From Cylicocyclus nassatus (Eukaryota; Nematoda; Chromadorea; Rhabditida; Strongylidae), in assembly GCA_958299035.1 (NCBI GenBank), contig CATQJL010000223.1, forward strand, positions 72,585,006-72,649,005: 64,000 nucleotides of DNA. Direction: 5' to 3'. Made by a program: the position numbers and the translations under genes. Shown one piece after another: positions 46,070 to 57,945 of the stretch (within the stretch, counting starts at the first letter, position 1; the number at the start of each line of letters is the position of its first letter). A model generated the notes under the pieces. The model was given only the letters and a program-made list of their open reading frames with translations, did no database searches and was not told the origin of the DNA.

Positions 46070-47455
46070 TCGCTATAGTTTGCTCGCCACGAAGCACCAG
46101 CGTTTGGCTTCGAACAAAGCTTTTTAGTTAAATCTCCTTTGTCAGAGAAAATTCCTGCTTTTGCGAACGAGTTAGTGATAGCATCAAGGGGTGTTTTAAA
46201 TGATTTAACTTATGAAAAAATACCCTATGACAGCACCGGCATGTATAATCGCTATTTTCAGCGCTATTAGGACTTTTCGTACGTAGTGCTACGGCTTTTT
46301 GCTTGCAGCCGGCAAAAAAGTCTTTTCTCCTGAAAATATAGCTGTGAATTCTGTTGCCCGAAAATGTCAAATAAGTCGCTTATTGATGAACATAATTTGG
46401 AAAAATTATTCGTTCAGGTGTTATTATGATAGGTTGACGTAACCTCATTGCTTCATATTTGAGAAAGGGTTCAAATGATGTCAGAATTCCATTTACCTAT
46501 GCAATAAAAGGGCTGATAATTGCTTCTCAAATGACACCAGGGATATATTCAACTATGTAATAAAAGAGGTGACAAAAAGCTTCTTCATTCATCTACGTGA
46601 ATAAGAATGTCTTGTCATGTGAAAGGTCAAATCGATTACTTCGTTCCATCAACATCAATAACAAGTCATAGTAAAATGAAGTAGTTTCTCGCACTTAAAT
46701 CGTAATCATTTTCGTAATTGCGGTAAAAATTGCTACAACAACTGCATTAGGTTGCTCAACAGCGCTTGTAAGCACCGAAACTATACATTTGTTGGTAAAA
46801 TTGTCAGCTTTCTCTTACTCTTACTGTTAATCCCTGCACTTCCGTCCCATATGAAGACTAACAATAAGACTTCAATTTTGGAAATTGAGATTTCCAACGA
46901 CTTATCAGCTCCCACAGAACAATGATCTGTTTGACTCAACTCTGGGATTGAACCTATTAGGTTGGCGGATAACAATTTTTACCACACTTTTGTTTTCACT
47001 TCTTGAAAAAAAAAGGTTTGAAAACACTTTATCTTCAGGGAATGTTGTTGCGGTGCAAAGTTCCATCCTCGGTACTGTTAGAAGTTTTATGACCTTTTGG
47101 TCGATGGGCTGGCATACTCCCACGTGATCAGCGAGAGACCAAACTATGTAATATTCGAGTAGGGTATGGTCCATAGTTCCCGGAGATATAGGGGGGGGGG
47201 GAGGGAGGGGATGGCACAATATTTGCACACATTCATTTGAGTCGTTAGTGCTGAGTACACGGAGCATCATCAACTCAGGTGTCAATTTTGACATCAATTT
47301 TTTGCATGACGAAAAAATTTCCTTTCAAACTCCTTGTATCTAATCTACACGCGCACACAAAAGAAAAATTTTTGGCGAATTTCTGATTTTAATTTGTCCC
47401 TTCGTTGTTGCCATGCTAGTGTTAGCAGAGTGTTGTCATGAAGACATTGCCAAAA
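46070..47455. repeat. Segmental duplication, copy B (partner 19815-21150)
   Basis: Same-orientation copy of 19.8-21.1 kb, with small indels and a G-run at about 47190. Non-coding by the frame test described for copy A. Confidence 0.75.
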
Positions 47456-48184
47456 TACTTTAAAAAAAAAAAACTTCAACAGAGAAACACCTGGAAACCG
47501 TGAGCGTGTCTACAAAACTGTCTGAAACTTGCTGGCTCTTTGTACATTTGCGGCGTTAGTCATGCTCGTGAATAGATTCTGGTCCTAGGTATGAAGCGAG
47601 TTTGAAGGTTCTAGAAAGATTTTAGAATTCTCGAGAATTTTACAAGACACTGTAATAGAGATTATTCGTCAACTTAATAGAACTTTAAGAGCATTGCTGT
47701 GAGAATTAGTGTGAGCTCAAAAAGCTTTAGCCCATTTTTTATCTTTATAAAGATCTGCTTAGATATGAAGGGAGATAATAGCGATTTTACTTATATAAGC
47801 TTTTCTCCAATGTCCATTCTTTTACGGGATTCTTTATTGTATTATAAACTTAAATCGAATCGATCTTCGCCATCATTACAATATGGCCTGCAGTTCATAA
47901 ATGCAATTTCTATCAGGCGAATTTCGGTAAATTTGCTTCGCAACCGTCAAAGTATCAATCAGGGCCCGGCACGAGCTTGTCAAAAGGGGTTTTCGAAAAC
48001 GAATTCCCCTTTGACCCAAAATTTTTTTACGATTTTCCCTTTGACCTGAAAATTGGTCCAGTGATTGCGCAATGAACACTTTACCCAAGGAAGAACATTT
48101 ATTGAAGAAAACACCAAAAACAATGCAATAACAAAGAGAAAAAAGAGATCAGATCAGAGATCTCGAGTGATATCAATGACAATG

Positions 48185-48505
48185 GCACCGGTAGCTGGGG
48201 GGTCGGGGGGGGGGGGGGGGGAGGGAATGGGGGGGGGGAACTCGTACCATCTATATGCTCACAATTTCTGAAACCTTTCACCCTCAAGTACTCGGGTTCC
48301 ACACATACTCCTCACATTCCCGTCTTCTCATCTTTTGAGTACTCTGCTAATCCTACAAACATACCCCTAACACTCCATTCAATCATCCTCAGCCTCAAGT
48401 AATCTACACCCTCAGTACCTTTCACACTTACCCTCATCCTCAAATACTCCCACATCCACTCTTGATTTCCACTCCTCTCACTCACTCGCCTTCTCCCCCC
48501 CCCCC
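48185..48505. repeat. Poly-G and poly-C tracts flanking pyrimidine-rich DNA
   Basis: G runs near 48197-48240 (one of about 17, one of about 10) and a C run at about 48490-48503 enclose about 250 bp of CT-rich plus strand. The G runs could form quadruplex structures. Confidence 0.8.
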
Positions 48506-48745
48506 CTCTCAAAAAATCAGCAAGCTAGTGTTTGCGCTTTGATTTTTTGGACCTCAAAAACACTCGAGTGCAGTTTCGGCTTACTAGAGTGTGCCGAGTG
48601 GCACACTCTAATAAGCCAGAACTCTTTGTTCGGCATTTTAAGGCTCTCACAACGCTTAATTGGCCTTCTGAAATGATGACCTATACACAAATCGCGCTTG
48701 TTGACCGTCTCCTATTTTAGGGTACTTTATTTGTGCTGTAAGGTA

Positions 48746-48920
48746 CCCTTTGATTCAATTGGCTTGGCGACTGAAAGGCGGGGCTTCACAACCTAACTAA
48801 GGCTAAATAATGATCAGAGAGCACGCGCGCGAGAGACGTAGACTGCGTCGCGGGTGCGAGCGACCTTAATTAGGTTACAAAGCCCCGCCTTCCAGCCGCC
48901 AAGCCAGTTGATTCAAAGGT
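48746..48920. mobile_element. ~175-bp MITE with ~50-bp TIRs, TA-flanked
   Basis: Ends CCCTTTGATTCAATTGGCTT and its inverted counterpart, TA on each side. Same family at 57016-57191 and 61446-61618, and left halves at about 14700 and 24178. Confidence 0.88.
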
Positions 48921-49054
48921 TATACACTCACGCTGATTACAAGAAATTACGCATGATAATGCTGCTGTGAGGCTACGATAACATTGCAGAAGGCTTGATT
49001 TTGAGGTGTTGGAATCGCTGAACCTTGAAGTTCTTATTTATATTAGCTGACTAG

Positions 49055-50175
49055 CTGGCTTGCCCGGCTCCGCCGGGCCTGCCAGCTAGACCCGTGTACG
49101 TATGTTCCAAATAGAAAATTCCATTTCTGAACCGATCCGGACCAAACTTTGCACACATACACTTCGGGCCCCGGCGGGTGTCACAGTCCACTTTTCGTTA
49201 TCGATCGATGTCGATTATACCGATTTTTATCGATCTTTTTTGCAGAGTTCACCTACAGGGCTAGGAGTTGGCACAGGGGGGAAGTGAGCATGGGGATTCC
49301 GAATACAATATTAGTTTTCAGAATTATCGATTACTTTTATTGATTTTATCGATTTTTTGTAAATTTTGACATGCGAGGCTGGGATTTTGCACAGGGGGGT
49401 AATCGAGCATGCTGATTACGAACACAATATTAGTTTTCAGGATCGTCCATTACTTTTATCGATTTTATCGATTTTTTGTAAAGTTTGACCTGCGGGGCTG
49501 GGAGTTTGCACAGGGGGGTAATCGAGCATGCAGATTACGAATACAATAATAGTTTTCAAGATCGTCCATTACTTTTATCGATTTCATCGATTTTTTGAAA
49601 ATTTGAGCTAGGGGGCTGGAATTTGGCACAGGGGTGTAATCGAGCATGCTGATCACCCCCCTTGGAGATGATCAGCATGCTCGATTACCCCCCTGTGCTA
49701 ACTCCCAGCCCCCTAGCTCAAACTTTGCAAAAAAATCGATAAAATCGATAAAAGTAATCGATAATCCCGAAAACCAATATTGTATTCGGAATCCCCATGC
49801 TCGATTACCCCCCTGCGCGAACTCCCAGCCCCGTAGCTCAAACTTTGCAAAAAAATCGATAAAATCGATAAAAGTAATCGATAATCCTGCAAACCAGTAT
49901 TGTATTCGGAATCCCCACGCTCGATTACCCCCTGTGCCAACTCCCAGCCCCGTAGGTGAACTCAGCAAAAAAATCGATAAAAATCGATAAAATCGATATC
50001 GATCGATGACGAAAAGTAGCCTATGACACCCGCCGGGGCCCGAAGTGTATGTGTGCCAAGTTTGGTCCGGATCGGTTCAGAAATGGAATTTTCTATTCGG
50101 AACATACGTACAGACATACATACAGACAGACATACAGACAGACAAACAGACATTCAGCTTTATATATAAGATCAA
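49055..50175. repeat. Inverted pair of 120-bp minisatellite arrays
   Basis: The left array (about 49200-49660) and right array (about 49668-49985) are in opposite orientation around a centre near 49664. The right array repeats with a period of exactly 120 bp (49741 and 49861). Units contain CCCAGCCCCGTAGCTCAAAC and AAATCGATAAAATCGATAAA. Flanks are the AGCTGG-type start (49059) and ACAGAC-type end (about 50110-50160), themselves inverted on the left. Confidence 0.85.
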
Positions 50176-50627
50176 CATTTCTGCACTCTCAGCGATTTAA
50201 TCCCTGGTACCGATTTCACCGATTTCATTTTCGATATTTTGATTTTTGTAAATGTCACTATCACTTATTAGGACACATGTGCTGGCAAAAAAACCGTAAT
50301 CCATTCAAAAATTGAGCTCTTTAGGAACCAAAAGTAAACTAGAATGCAACTACTTTCTAATAAGTATCATGTAAAAAAATTTGGGAGCGAGTTCTATAGA
50401 AGCGTAACGCTAAGTTCCTCTCATATATAAACATCTAGCTGTCATCAGTAATACCACAACAAGTCACAACAAAACAAATATATCGTGAAGTCACCATATC
50501 CAAAATGTCCAAGACCATTGGTAATAGTGAGGATAGAGAAAAAAAAAGAAAAGATGACCAAAGGCGACATAAGCCTTGCATTTTCGCTCACCTTCTCCTG
50601 GGTGCCTCATCTTTCGTAACCCACATC

Positions 50628-51135
50628 GTGTACAGTCGAGTAGATTTAGCGGTAAATATAGTGTGCACAGAAGGTGAAATGCGGTAGAATTTGCGCGTGA
50701 AGAAATACCCTAATTTCCGGGGTATAAGGCGCACCTTGTATAAGGTGCACCCGCCGCAGCGAACGATGGCGCAAAAACGCTTTCTAAATGATTGCTCTTT
50801 GAATCTAGTTAGAGGTTTGTTCTAAAACAAATCACTATGAAGAGGAAAACAGCAACGAACGGGAGCAAAAAGTTACTGCTGGGTGAAAGAGGTTGCTGTG
50901 GCTGCTTGTGCGGCGCCGCGCATCGCGAACGTCATCATACAATAGTCCGCGTGCGGTGAAAGCTACTGCGCCTTATACCCCAGAAATTAGGGTAGTTTCG
51001 ACTGTGACGCCGGCCAATTGCGCGCGCAAGGTACCCGCAGTACTGGCGTGGCTTCTTGTTCACGCGCAAATTTCACCGCATTTCACTTTCTGTGCAAGCA
51101 CACTATATTTACCGCTAAATCTACTCGACTGTACA
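50628..51135. repeat. Inverted repeat enclosing a MITE
   Basis: About 75-bp arms (TACAGTCGAGTAGATTTAGC.. and its inverted copy ending at 51135) flank the MITE at 50708-50992 plus about 60 bp. Confidence 0.75.
50708..50992. mobile_element. TA-flanked MITE, 285 bp
   Basis: Ends CCCTAATTTCCGGGGTATAA and the inverted TTATACCCCAGAAATTAGGG, TA at 50706-50707 and 50993-50994. Confidence 0.85.
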
Positions 51136-51269
51136 CGTTATGTGGAGCAACCGACAAGCATTCTTCTAACATTAGCAGATCGGTCTCCGAGTCAGCACAT
51201 ACAAGCACGTTTCCTTCAAAGTAACAAATTCCAGATACCAACATAATATGTATTAAAGCCAAAGCTCAC

Positions 51270-52417
51270 CGTCTTGCAGCTGCATACCCATCTTAAGCTC
51301 GATTAGGCAAACACCATGACCTTTATTGAAGATCCTTTCGGACAACTTTGCCTGCAGGAGAATTTGGTAATAGGATATGTGTACAGATATCTCAAACCAT
51401 ACCTTAGTGTAGATTGTAGACCGCTACCAATCCAGGTAAAGTTGCGATAAGCAGAATCATCTAGCAAATCTCCGACCTAGAAAAAAGATGTGCTATTCGG
51501 AGAAAAGTTATTGTTTCTATCTTTTAACTTGATAGAGGAATACGAAGAGTTACTTCACATTGCAGCAGCTGCAGCGCGGTTGCAGCGGCAACGTCTGCCT
51601 GAAGGACCGAACAACAAAAGAGAATCGAAGTGAAACACTGATCAAATCAAGCATCAACATCGAAACAAAAAAGGACTCTCTTCTTCAACTCACTTTATCG
51701 AAAACCCTGTTGAGCAATGCTAGGTCAGCAACGCTGATACTGTCGTCTTTGAACTGCATAACAGGATTGAGATACCATTCTCGACCAGCCGATGCTCCGT
51801 AGGCATAGTAGCCTGAATACCAAGGAAGTAGCGGCAAGTATCAAAACAAAAACCCATCTTTCACACAAAGCACGCATTCTCTGGCATTGTGCTCATGTTG
51901 AGAATTCCTTGTAAACGAGTGAAGCTGTGGTGACGATAGCACAAAACTGAGCACATCGGTAAGCAAACTGTGCCTAAATCGGGTATCTTAGGAATGACGA
52001 GCGATTTCGCGCTCGGCTTCAAGGGGCGCAAAACCGTAAAAATGCGATGGACAGAGAGCAAGCAGAAGTAGATCAGGAATGTTCACGAAATACATCAAAC
52101 CTGGATGACTTCAGAATACGCCGGTCGAACGCTGGTCGGGTACGAACACGAATAGCTCTTCAAAGTGCCATCTGCAAAGAAGATGGTGTTCAAGCGTTGG
52201 AGAGAATCCTGAGTTGCTCTGATGATTTACCTGTCGGTGAAAACTTATGCGCGAGTAGAATTTAGTCATAGGGGAAAAATTCGTGCGAGAAAAAACCATA
52301 TACCACAACATCCACGTGCCCATTCCGAGATGCGATAACGAGAAGAATTTTGTCGCCCTCTGTGCTATTCAAACGACTATCCAGCCAAGGCTTCGACGTG
52401 CGTCCATCCAAAAATAC
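51270..52417 (-). pseudogene. Fragment of an unrecognised multi-exon gene inside the hAT unit
   Basis: Minus-strand exons with splice signals, in order: 52417-52297 (after TTATTCCCAG; includes DKILLVIASRNGHVDVVVYD), 52171-52101 (after TTCTTTGCAG; GTLKSYSCSYPTSVRPAYSE; donor GTTTGATG), an uncertain exon in 52000-51860, 51812-51694 (after TTGGTATTCAG; YYAYGASAGREWYLNPVMQF; donor GTGAGTTG), 51476-51403 (after TTTTTTCTAG; VGDLLDDSAYRNFTWIGSGL; donor GTATGG), and 51351-51270 (after CTCCTGCAG). Phases agree for exons 1 to 2 and for 51812-51694 to 51476-51403. They clash at the last junction, where the expected frame meets a stop and another frame reads well. No start, no upstream exon beyond 52417. 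The family was not recognised. The phase clash and position inside a hAT-bounded unit suggest a captured or decayed fragment. Confidence 0.5.
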
Positions 52418-52524
52418 CTGGGAATAATCCATACGTGGTTTTAAAAATCAAAGATAGCATTGAGCAAATTTGAGAAAACACTCGTCATGCATACAAATCA
52501 TGACTGATTAAGGCGACATATGCT

Positions 52525-52632
52525 TTGGTAAACGCATGGATAACTAACTCCTAAAAAAACTGCCGTAAAACTTTGGTAAACGCTTTGGTAAACGCATGGA
52601 TAACTAACTCCTAAATAAAACTGCCGTAAAAC
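52525..52632. repeat. ~50-bp tandem duplication
   Basis: CTTTGGTAAACGCATGGATA..CTGCCGTAAAA occurs twice in direct succession, just upstream of the first minus-strand exon at 52417. Confidence 0.85.
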
Positions 52633-53949
52633 GATATTAAGGCATATCAGCAGGTTCGAAAACAGAAACATCAACGACGCCGAACTAAGCGACGATTAAA
52701 GGACTCAGCGATATGCCGTTCGATCGGAGCGCGCTTCCCTCCCTAGGGAACGGTTCCCCTGAGAGCTATTTTTGCCTCTAGCAATGGGGAGAGGAGGAAG
52801 TTTGAAACCAAAATTTCAAGATATTCTAATTTTTAGGTGTAGAGTAGATTTATGTAAGAATTTTGAAGAAATTATGTGAAGTGAGAGTTTTGACAAACTC
52901 AGCTTGTCATTAGCTTGTCAAATGACAAGCTAATTTGGAAATAAGTTAAGCACGCTCTTCATTCACATAAGTTTTTCATAATATTTCATACTTTGTTACT
53001 TAGTCCTACTGCGCAGATACACACCAAATCCCGCGCAATTTCGTCGCCTCTGCGTTGCAAACGAGCCATTTTCCCATTTTCTTGATAGTGGGAAATTTTT
53101 AGAAAAAAGTTTGCCACAACCTTCAGTCACATAATTTTTCAATGAAACTCCTAAGTTAACTCCTACAGGCTTGTGACCACGGTACCAAGTTTCATACCAT
53201 GTCGTTATCTGCGCGCTGCAAATGAGCCATTTGAATTCACATCTTCATTTACCAATTTTGCAAAATTTTCGGAAAAAAATGCTTATTATTTTTCCGTTCA
53301 CATAAGTTTTTCATAATTTTTCATACTTTGTTTCCACTAGCTTCTTTCCGTTCGCTTACAAAATTTGGTGCCATATCGTTACGCATATACTGAGGACTAG
53401 TCATGTATGCTGTTACAATCGTGTGAGCGACGTCGCGCGCGCGGCCATTAGTGATGGCGCGGTTTGACGCGCGCGAACTCCAGTCTTCGCCTGCTGAGGC
53501 ACATTATAATAACATGTTAAGATCTAAAGATAGGTTTGCCATCATGACTATCAATTTTTTTCCGGGGCTCCGCCCCGGACTCCGCAAAAACGATTTCTCC
53601 TTTGCTTTTTTTGCCCAAAACGATTTCCATCTTGTCATTTGACAACCTCGTGCCGGGCCCTGGTATCAATTATTTCTTTAACATATACTATATCGCGATT
53701 TTTCTTCATTTTTGAGATCAGCCCTAAATCAGAATCTTTTCGGCGACTGTAGGGTAGATTCATGGATGCCAATTTGTAACGTTTTCAAATGGTTAAGTGC
53801 TAACATTTAGACAAGAGTATAGCCTCTGTCATTCACACGTATTATGCTATCAAAACTGTTTATTGTATTTCTATGCATAAAAGTTCCACTTATTGGCACA
53901 CATCACAACGCGATGTTCCGTTTAAGGTTTCAGTTTTCGCCTAAATCAA

Positions 53950-54706
53950 ACAAGGAAGGGTCCCAATCTATGTTCTCTGTTGTCCTCTGCAGCTGGTTCT
54001 GCAAAACTTAGCTCTTTCTTTTCTGTTCTACCTTGGATTTCCACTGTTTGTCTCTATGGTACTATGATCTCTATGGTCTCTTTAACAGTATTTCTTCTGT
54101 GGCTACCTCTTACTTTCGTCAGGGTTTGCCACACTGATTTGAATTTGTGTCGGGGTTCCGACATCTGTCCACAAAATTTGAAAGCTAATAATAAACAACA
54201 ACTTATCAAGACTTTCGATCAGCAAAGCCACGTATTGAATCATTTTCTTCTTCTCAAACGTTTACACAAATTCTTGAATCAGAACTGTCTTTGCTGTTTG
54301 TGTTTACTTTTCTTCTCGAGCTTTCAAAGCAAAGCGCATTGGATATTTTGACTTTCCTCCATCGAATTCCTCTTTAGCTCACTCTACACAACCAGATTTG
54401 GGTGTCCTGTCAATTCCTTTCTGTCCTTTTAATAGTAAAAACGAGGTCCTCAGTTTTCTTCCCCGCAAGGTAACTAAGAAAAATGATTCTCTCTTAATTA
54501 AGTCGAACAGTTTTGAAGTTGGTTTTTGCAAAAAAAGATGTAACAGTGACGGTGCTTCATGCTGTGTTCCTCACAACTCGATTTTGCCTCTTGTACTGTG
54601 GAAAGATCATTTGACATTATGGAATTTGTGGTTGGGTAAGATCTCGTTTAGAAGGAATTTTGTGGCATTTGATCAATTGCAGTATTGCTGTCAAAAACAA
54701 TTCTGA
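53950..54706 (+). pseudogene. Two overlapping open frames, possibly one frameshifted coding region
   Basis: A frame from 53980 to 54351 (123 codons, including SDICPQNLKANNKQQL) is followed in the next frame by one open from about 54274 to 54706 (about 144 codons, including SFEVGFCKKRCNSDGASCC). The two overlap by about 80 bp, and a single shift near 54280-54340 would join them into about 240 codons. Codon content looks more coding-like than nearby sequence, but the region is T-rich and no domain was recognised. Function unknown; a decayed transposable element or chance frames are possible. Confidence 0.3.
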
Positions 54707-55067
54707 GCTCGATGGTGATTAAGACTTAGCGCTAATAATTGTTACATTTTCTTCACTATAAGGAATTGACTTTTTCCATTTCTACAAACCAATTCCTCCG
54801 TAAGATTATGACTTTACAGCATCGCACGTCACAGTGAAGTGCACTCGTATGACTGTAGGACTATCATACATTAAAGATTTTTGAAATTGTCATTAATTCC
54901 TCAATGCTGTCAATATCGCCTGATATCGGGATGGAGTCTTTAGTTGCGTTCTACAACTGCTCAATAAACTTATTGGTTAAAAAAAACAAAATTATCTACC
55001 TATCAGGAAATGAAAAATTTTTTCTTAAAAAAACGAATACTCTTGGAAGATTTGCTGCCTCTTGTAT

Positions 55068-55134
55068 GGTGCAAGGATAGAGAAGGAATTTATGAGTGTT
55101 CAGCAAGGATAGAGAAGGAATTTATGAGTGTTCA
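55068..55134 (+). repeat. 33-bp tandem duplication
   Basis: GCAAGGATAGAGAAGGAATT..GAGTGTTC twice in a row. Confidence 0.85.
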
Positions 55135-55563
55135 ACGAATACAGCAGTAATGGATTCTATACCGAGGGCCCGTTCTGGAAAATAAACATGAATTAGAGAA
55201 ATTCGGGCTATGAAATTCATCGTCTCAGTTCCAAGAGTTGAAGGAAATTGAATGTTTTGAAGTCCGATTTCCTTCCACCCTTACACAGTTTGCATGAAAC
55301 AGAAAGCGCTTGTTTTGTTGTTGAAAAAAATGAGGGTATGAATTTTGAACTACAATTTATCTAATTGCGTTTTATTTTGAAGCATCGTTCGTTGCACCAC
55401 CTAACTAAGGTGATGAACAATGCCAAATCTATGTTATGGAGCCGATTCGCTTTGAATCCTTTTATTCAGGTAGAAGTTGATCAGCTCGAGATGTCTTTCC
55501 AACATGAGATTCTAGTTAAAACCAGCGTCCTAGTTAAAGCCGTGCACTCCCGATTACTACCTA

Positions 55564-55722
55564 CAATACCGCTCACAGAATGCGCAAAATTTCCGTGAAT
55601 GTCGCAGAATTCCAGGAATTCCGCGAAGGTCTGCGAAATTCCGGAAATTTCGCGAACTTTCGCGGAATTCCTGGAATTCTGCGACGTTCACGGAAATTTT
55701 GAATATTCTGTGAGCGGTATTG
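55564..55722. mobile_element. Palindromic MITE, 159 bp, TA-flanked
   Basis: Ends CAATACCGCTCACAGAAT and its inverted copy; nearly the whole element is a palindrome around 55643. TA at 55562-55563 and 55723-55724. A remnant of the same end lies near 19813. Confidence 0.9.
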
Positions 55723-55729
55723 TAGTCTA

Positions 55730-56944
55730 CAAGAAGGCGCTGTAATTAGGATCTAAATGCATCTGCGTTAATCTGGTCCTCTGAGTAGCCTAAGTATGCA
55801 AAAAAGGACCTGAAACCCCCACAAGTGCTATCAATTCACGCCCTCTCTATCAAGCTGCACCCACTCGAGTATTGACAATTGTCTATGGCTTTAGGGTAGG
55901 GACACCCAAAAAGGTTTTTTTGGGAGCTTGCACATTGCATTTCACATCCGTTATCAGAGCCGCGGAAAGGCCACGGAATAAATTGGAGATCAAAGATTTG
56001 ACTGGATGCCGCCTTTACAAGTTTTGCAGTTCTCTGCAAAGTAATAACGTACATTTTGCTCGTTTTCTTCTTTGGTTGCTTCTTGCGGTGAACTCCTTTC
56101 TAACACCACTACTATTTATAGAAAGCCCCTCTCAATCTTGACCGGTTATGTAATAGGATTGGGCAAATGCTCTGTAGTATGTAAAGCAGGCCAAAACTAC
56201 ACCATGATTCCAACTAAGTTTTCGTTAGCTTGTTTCCAGAAAAGAATCATAACCCGCCTATGGGAGGGTAATGATAATTTTCTGGAAACTCTGGAGGGTT
56301 GAGAATCAATCATTCAGCATGAAAGAATCCCTGCCGGTCGTGGGCTTTTGCTTTTTAATAAATGTCCTTTTTCCACTCTCCTTTTCATCATACCATGTTT
56401 ATAAAGCATGTTTTATACTTTGTCAAGATATTTATTCGACAACGACTTTGAAAACAAGCGGTGATTTATTGGGGGTTCCGCTTGTTTCAGAATTGATTCA
56501 TTTGAAATTGCCTTCTTCCTTTTTTTAGCTTGAATAGCATTTGTTTTCCTAATTTTTAGCTGCTATGATTTATGAACTCTGAAGCACCAAAGGCAGTAAA
56601 ACCGGTCCAAGCTAGAAGGAGATTGCGCCGAAGGAGCTGGATCAAGGATTTTGAAGGTTGTGCAGAAACTCTAGGAAAAATCTTATTTCAGTAACAAAGC
56701 TGGGTTAATGTTGAAGTTCCGTCCAGCTGAAGAAAGGAGAAGGTCAAGAGGAGTGTTCTGGTTGAAGAATGCCTATTACTTTCGTCTCAAAAAGTTTATA
56801 CAAGCGATGGACTAACCAAAAATTGAAGATTCGTTTGTTTCGCTTGCGCTGGGGTTAATTTTCCCGTAAGCTTAAAGGAGAGACATTTTTTGTGTCAGCG
56901 TTGGATTAATAATGATGTTACGTCTAATTCCCAACTGCTGCGGG
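55730..56944. other. No gene assigned; scattered plus-strand frames
   Basis: Overlapping short frames (for example 56072-56302 and 56271-56528) without a consistent model or known domain. May continue the decayed region at 54 kb. Confidence 0.3.
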
Positions 56945-57015
56945 CAGGGCTCGGCACGAGGTGGCTTTAGCAATTTTCATGAAAAGAAGTCCCCATTGAA
57001 TTCGCAACAAACATA
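56945..57015. mobile_element. Orphan left end of a family 1 hAT element
   Basis: CAGGGCTCGGCACGAGGTGG starts at 56945. No matching right end with a shared 8-bp flank was found, and a MITE (57016-57191) follows about 70 bp later. Confidence 0.65.
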
Positions 57016-57191
57016 CCCTTTGATTCAACTGGCTTGGCGGCTGGAAGGCGGGGCTCTGTGACATAATTAAGGCTAGATAATGATCAGAGAGCACGCGCGC
57101 GAGTTACATGCAGACTGCGTAGCGGCAGCGAGCGACCCTAGTTGGGTCACGAAGCCCCGCCTTCCAGCCGCCAACCAGTTGAATCGAAGTT
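57016..57191. mobile_element. ~175-bp MITE with ~50-bp TIRs
   Basis: Same family and orientation as 48746-48920. TA at 57014-57015 and 57192-57193. Confidence 0.88.
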
Positions 57192-57945
57192 TACGATATC
57201 TATGACGCGCCCATGAAATCAAACGAAACCAAGAAAAATAGGAAAAATACAAGTAACGATTAACAAACGGATTTATGAAAAACCTTATAATGTTTGCATT
57301 TTCCGAATGGGCGGCATGCTGTGTCTGGCGAGCATCACTGCGCGCTTGGTCAAAATTTTAGGAGGACTGTAACTAGGCGGGGAGGAGGAGGTTTGGTGCA
57401 GTAAAAAAGAGTTTGTGGGGTTTTGGGCTCAAAAGCCACCTAACTGCGAGAAGAGTTTGTCGCGCCCTCAGTCCACATAATTCTTTCATAAATTTTCGTA
57501 CATAGTTCCAACTCCCATCGCGCATGTACTTTTGGTGGCAAACCATTTTCTCTTCGCTGTACAACCATTTTGTTGATTTCGATGCAGTTTTTAAATTTCC
57601 GTGATTACAGAGAAAATTGTTCTGTATTGGAACTCGAAATGTTGGTCCTGTAGAGAATAGGATCGGTAAAGCAGTGATGACACTTGCGATGTCTACTGAA
57701 GACGAGAAGGTGGAACAAAGTAAGGACAGAGGGGAGAGGCAAAGATGAAAGCTGGGAATATCTATGTCAATGTGACAATAGCGATTTGTTGAGTTCTGTT
57801 TGTCACGGAAGGGCTGCTAAAATTTGCTGGACTTGGACGTAAAACTGGACAATTCCTCGAACTTTTTATTCGATTAATACAATATGAAAAATTAGTAAAA
57901 TGCCTCGCATATAGGGTATTCTCGTCGCTTTCTCTCCCCAATACG

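Larger units (their letters stand above)
47960..53662. mobile_element. hAT-bounded 5.7-kb composite unit (family 1 ends)
   Basis: Left end CAGGGCCCGGCACGAGC, right end ..CTCGTGCCGGGCCCTG, flanked by an exact 8-bp duplication GTATCAAT (47952-47959 and 53663-53670). No other family 1 end lies between, so these are read as the two ends of one element. The interior has no hAT transposase signature; instead it contains a G-rich tract, a 175-bp MITE, an inverted pair of 120-bp repeat arrays, a 285-bp MITE inside a further inverted repeat, and minus-strand exons of a multi-exon gene. It is either a MITE swollen by later insertions or an element that captured gene sequence. Confidence 0.75.

Noticed and set aside
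45780..46078. Acidic plus-strand reading frame
   Set aside because: Reads smoothly but has in-frame stops upstream and no consistent splice model; left as unassigned.
49646..49990. Plus-strand frame with a 40-residue repeat, and a minus-strand counterpart
   Set aside because: By-product of the 120-bp minisatellite; both strands are open and there is no start, splice or non-repeat context.
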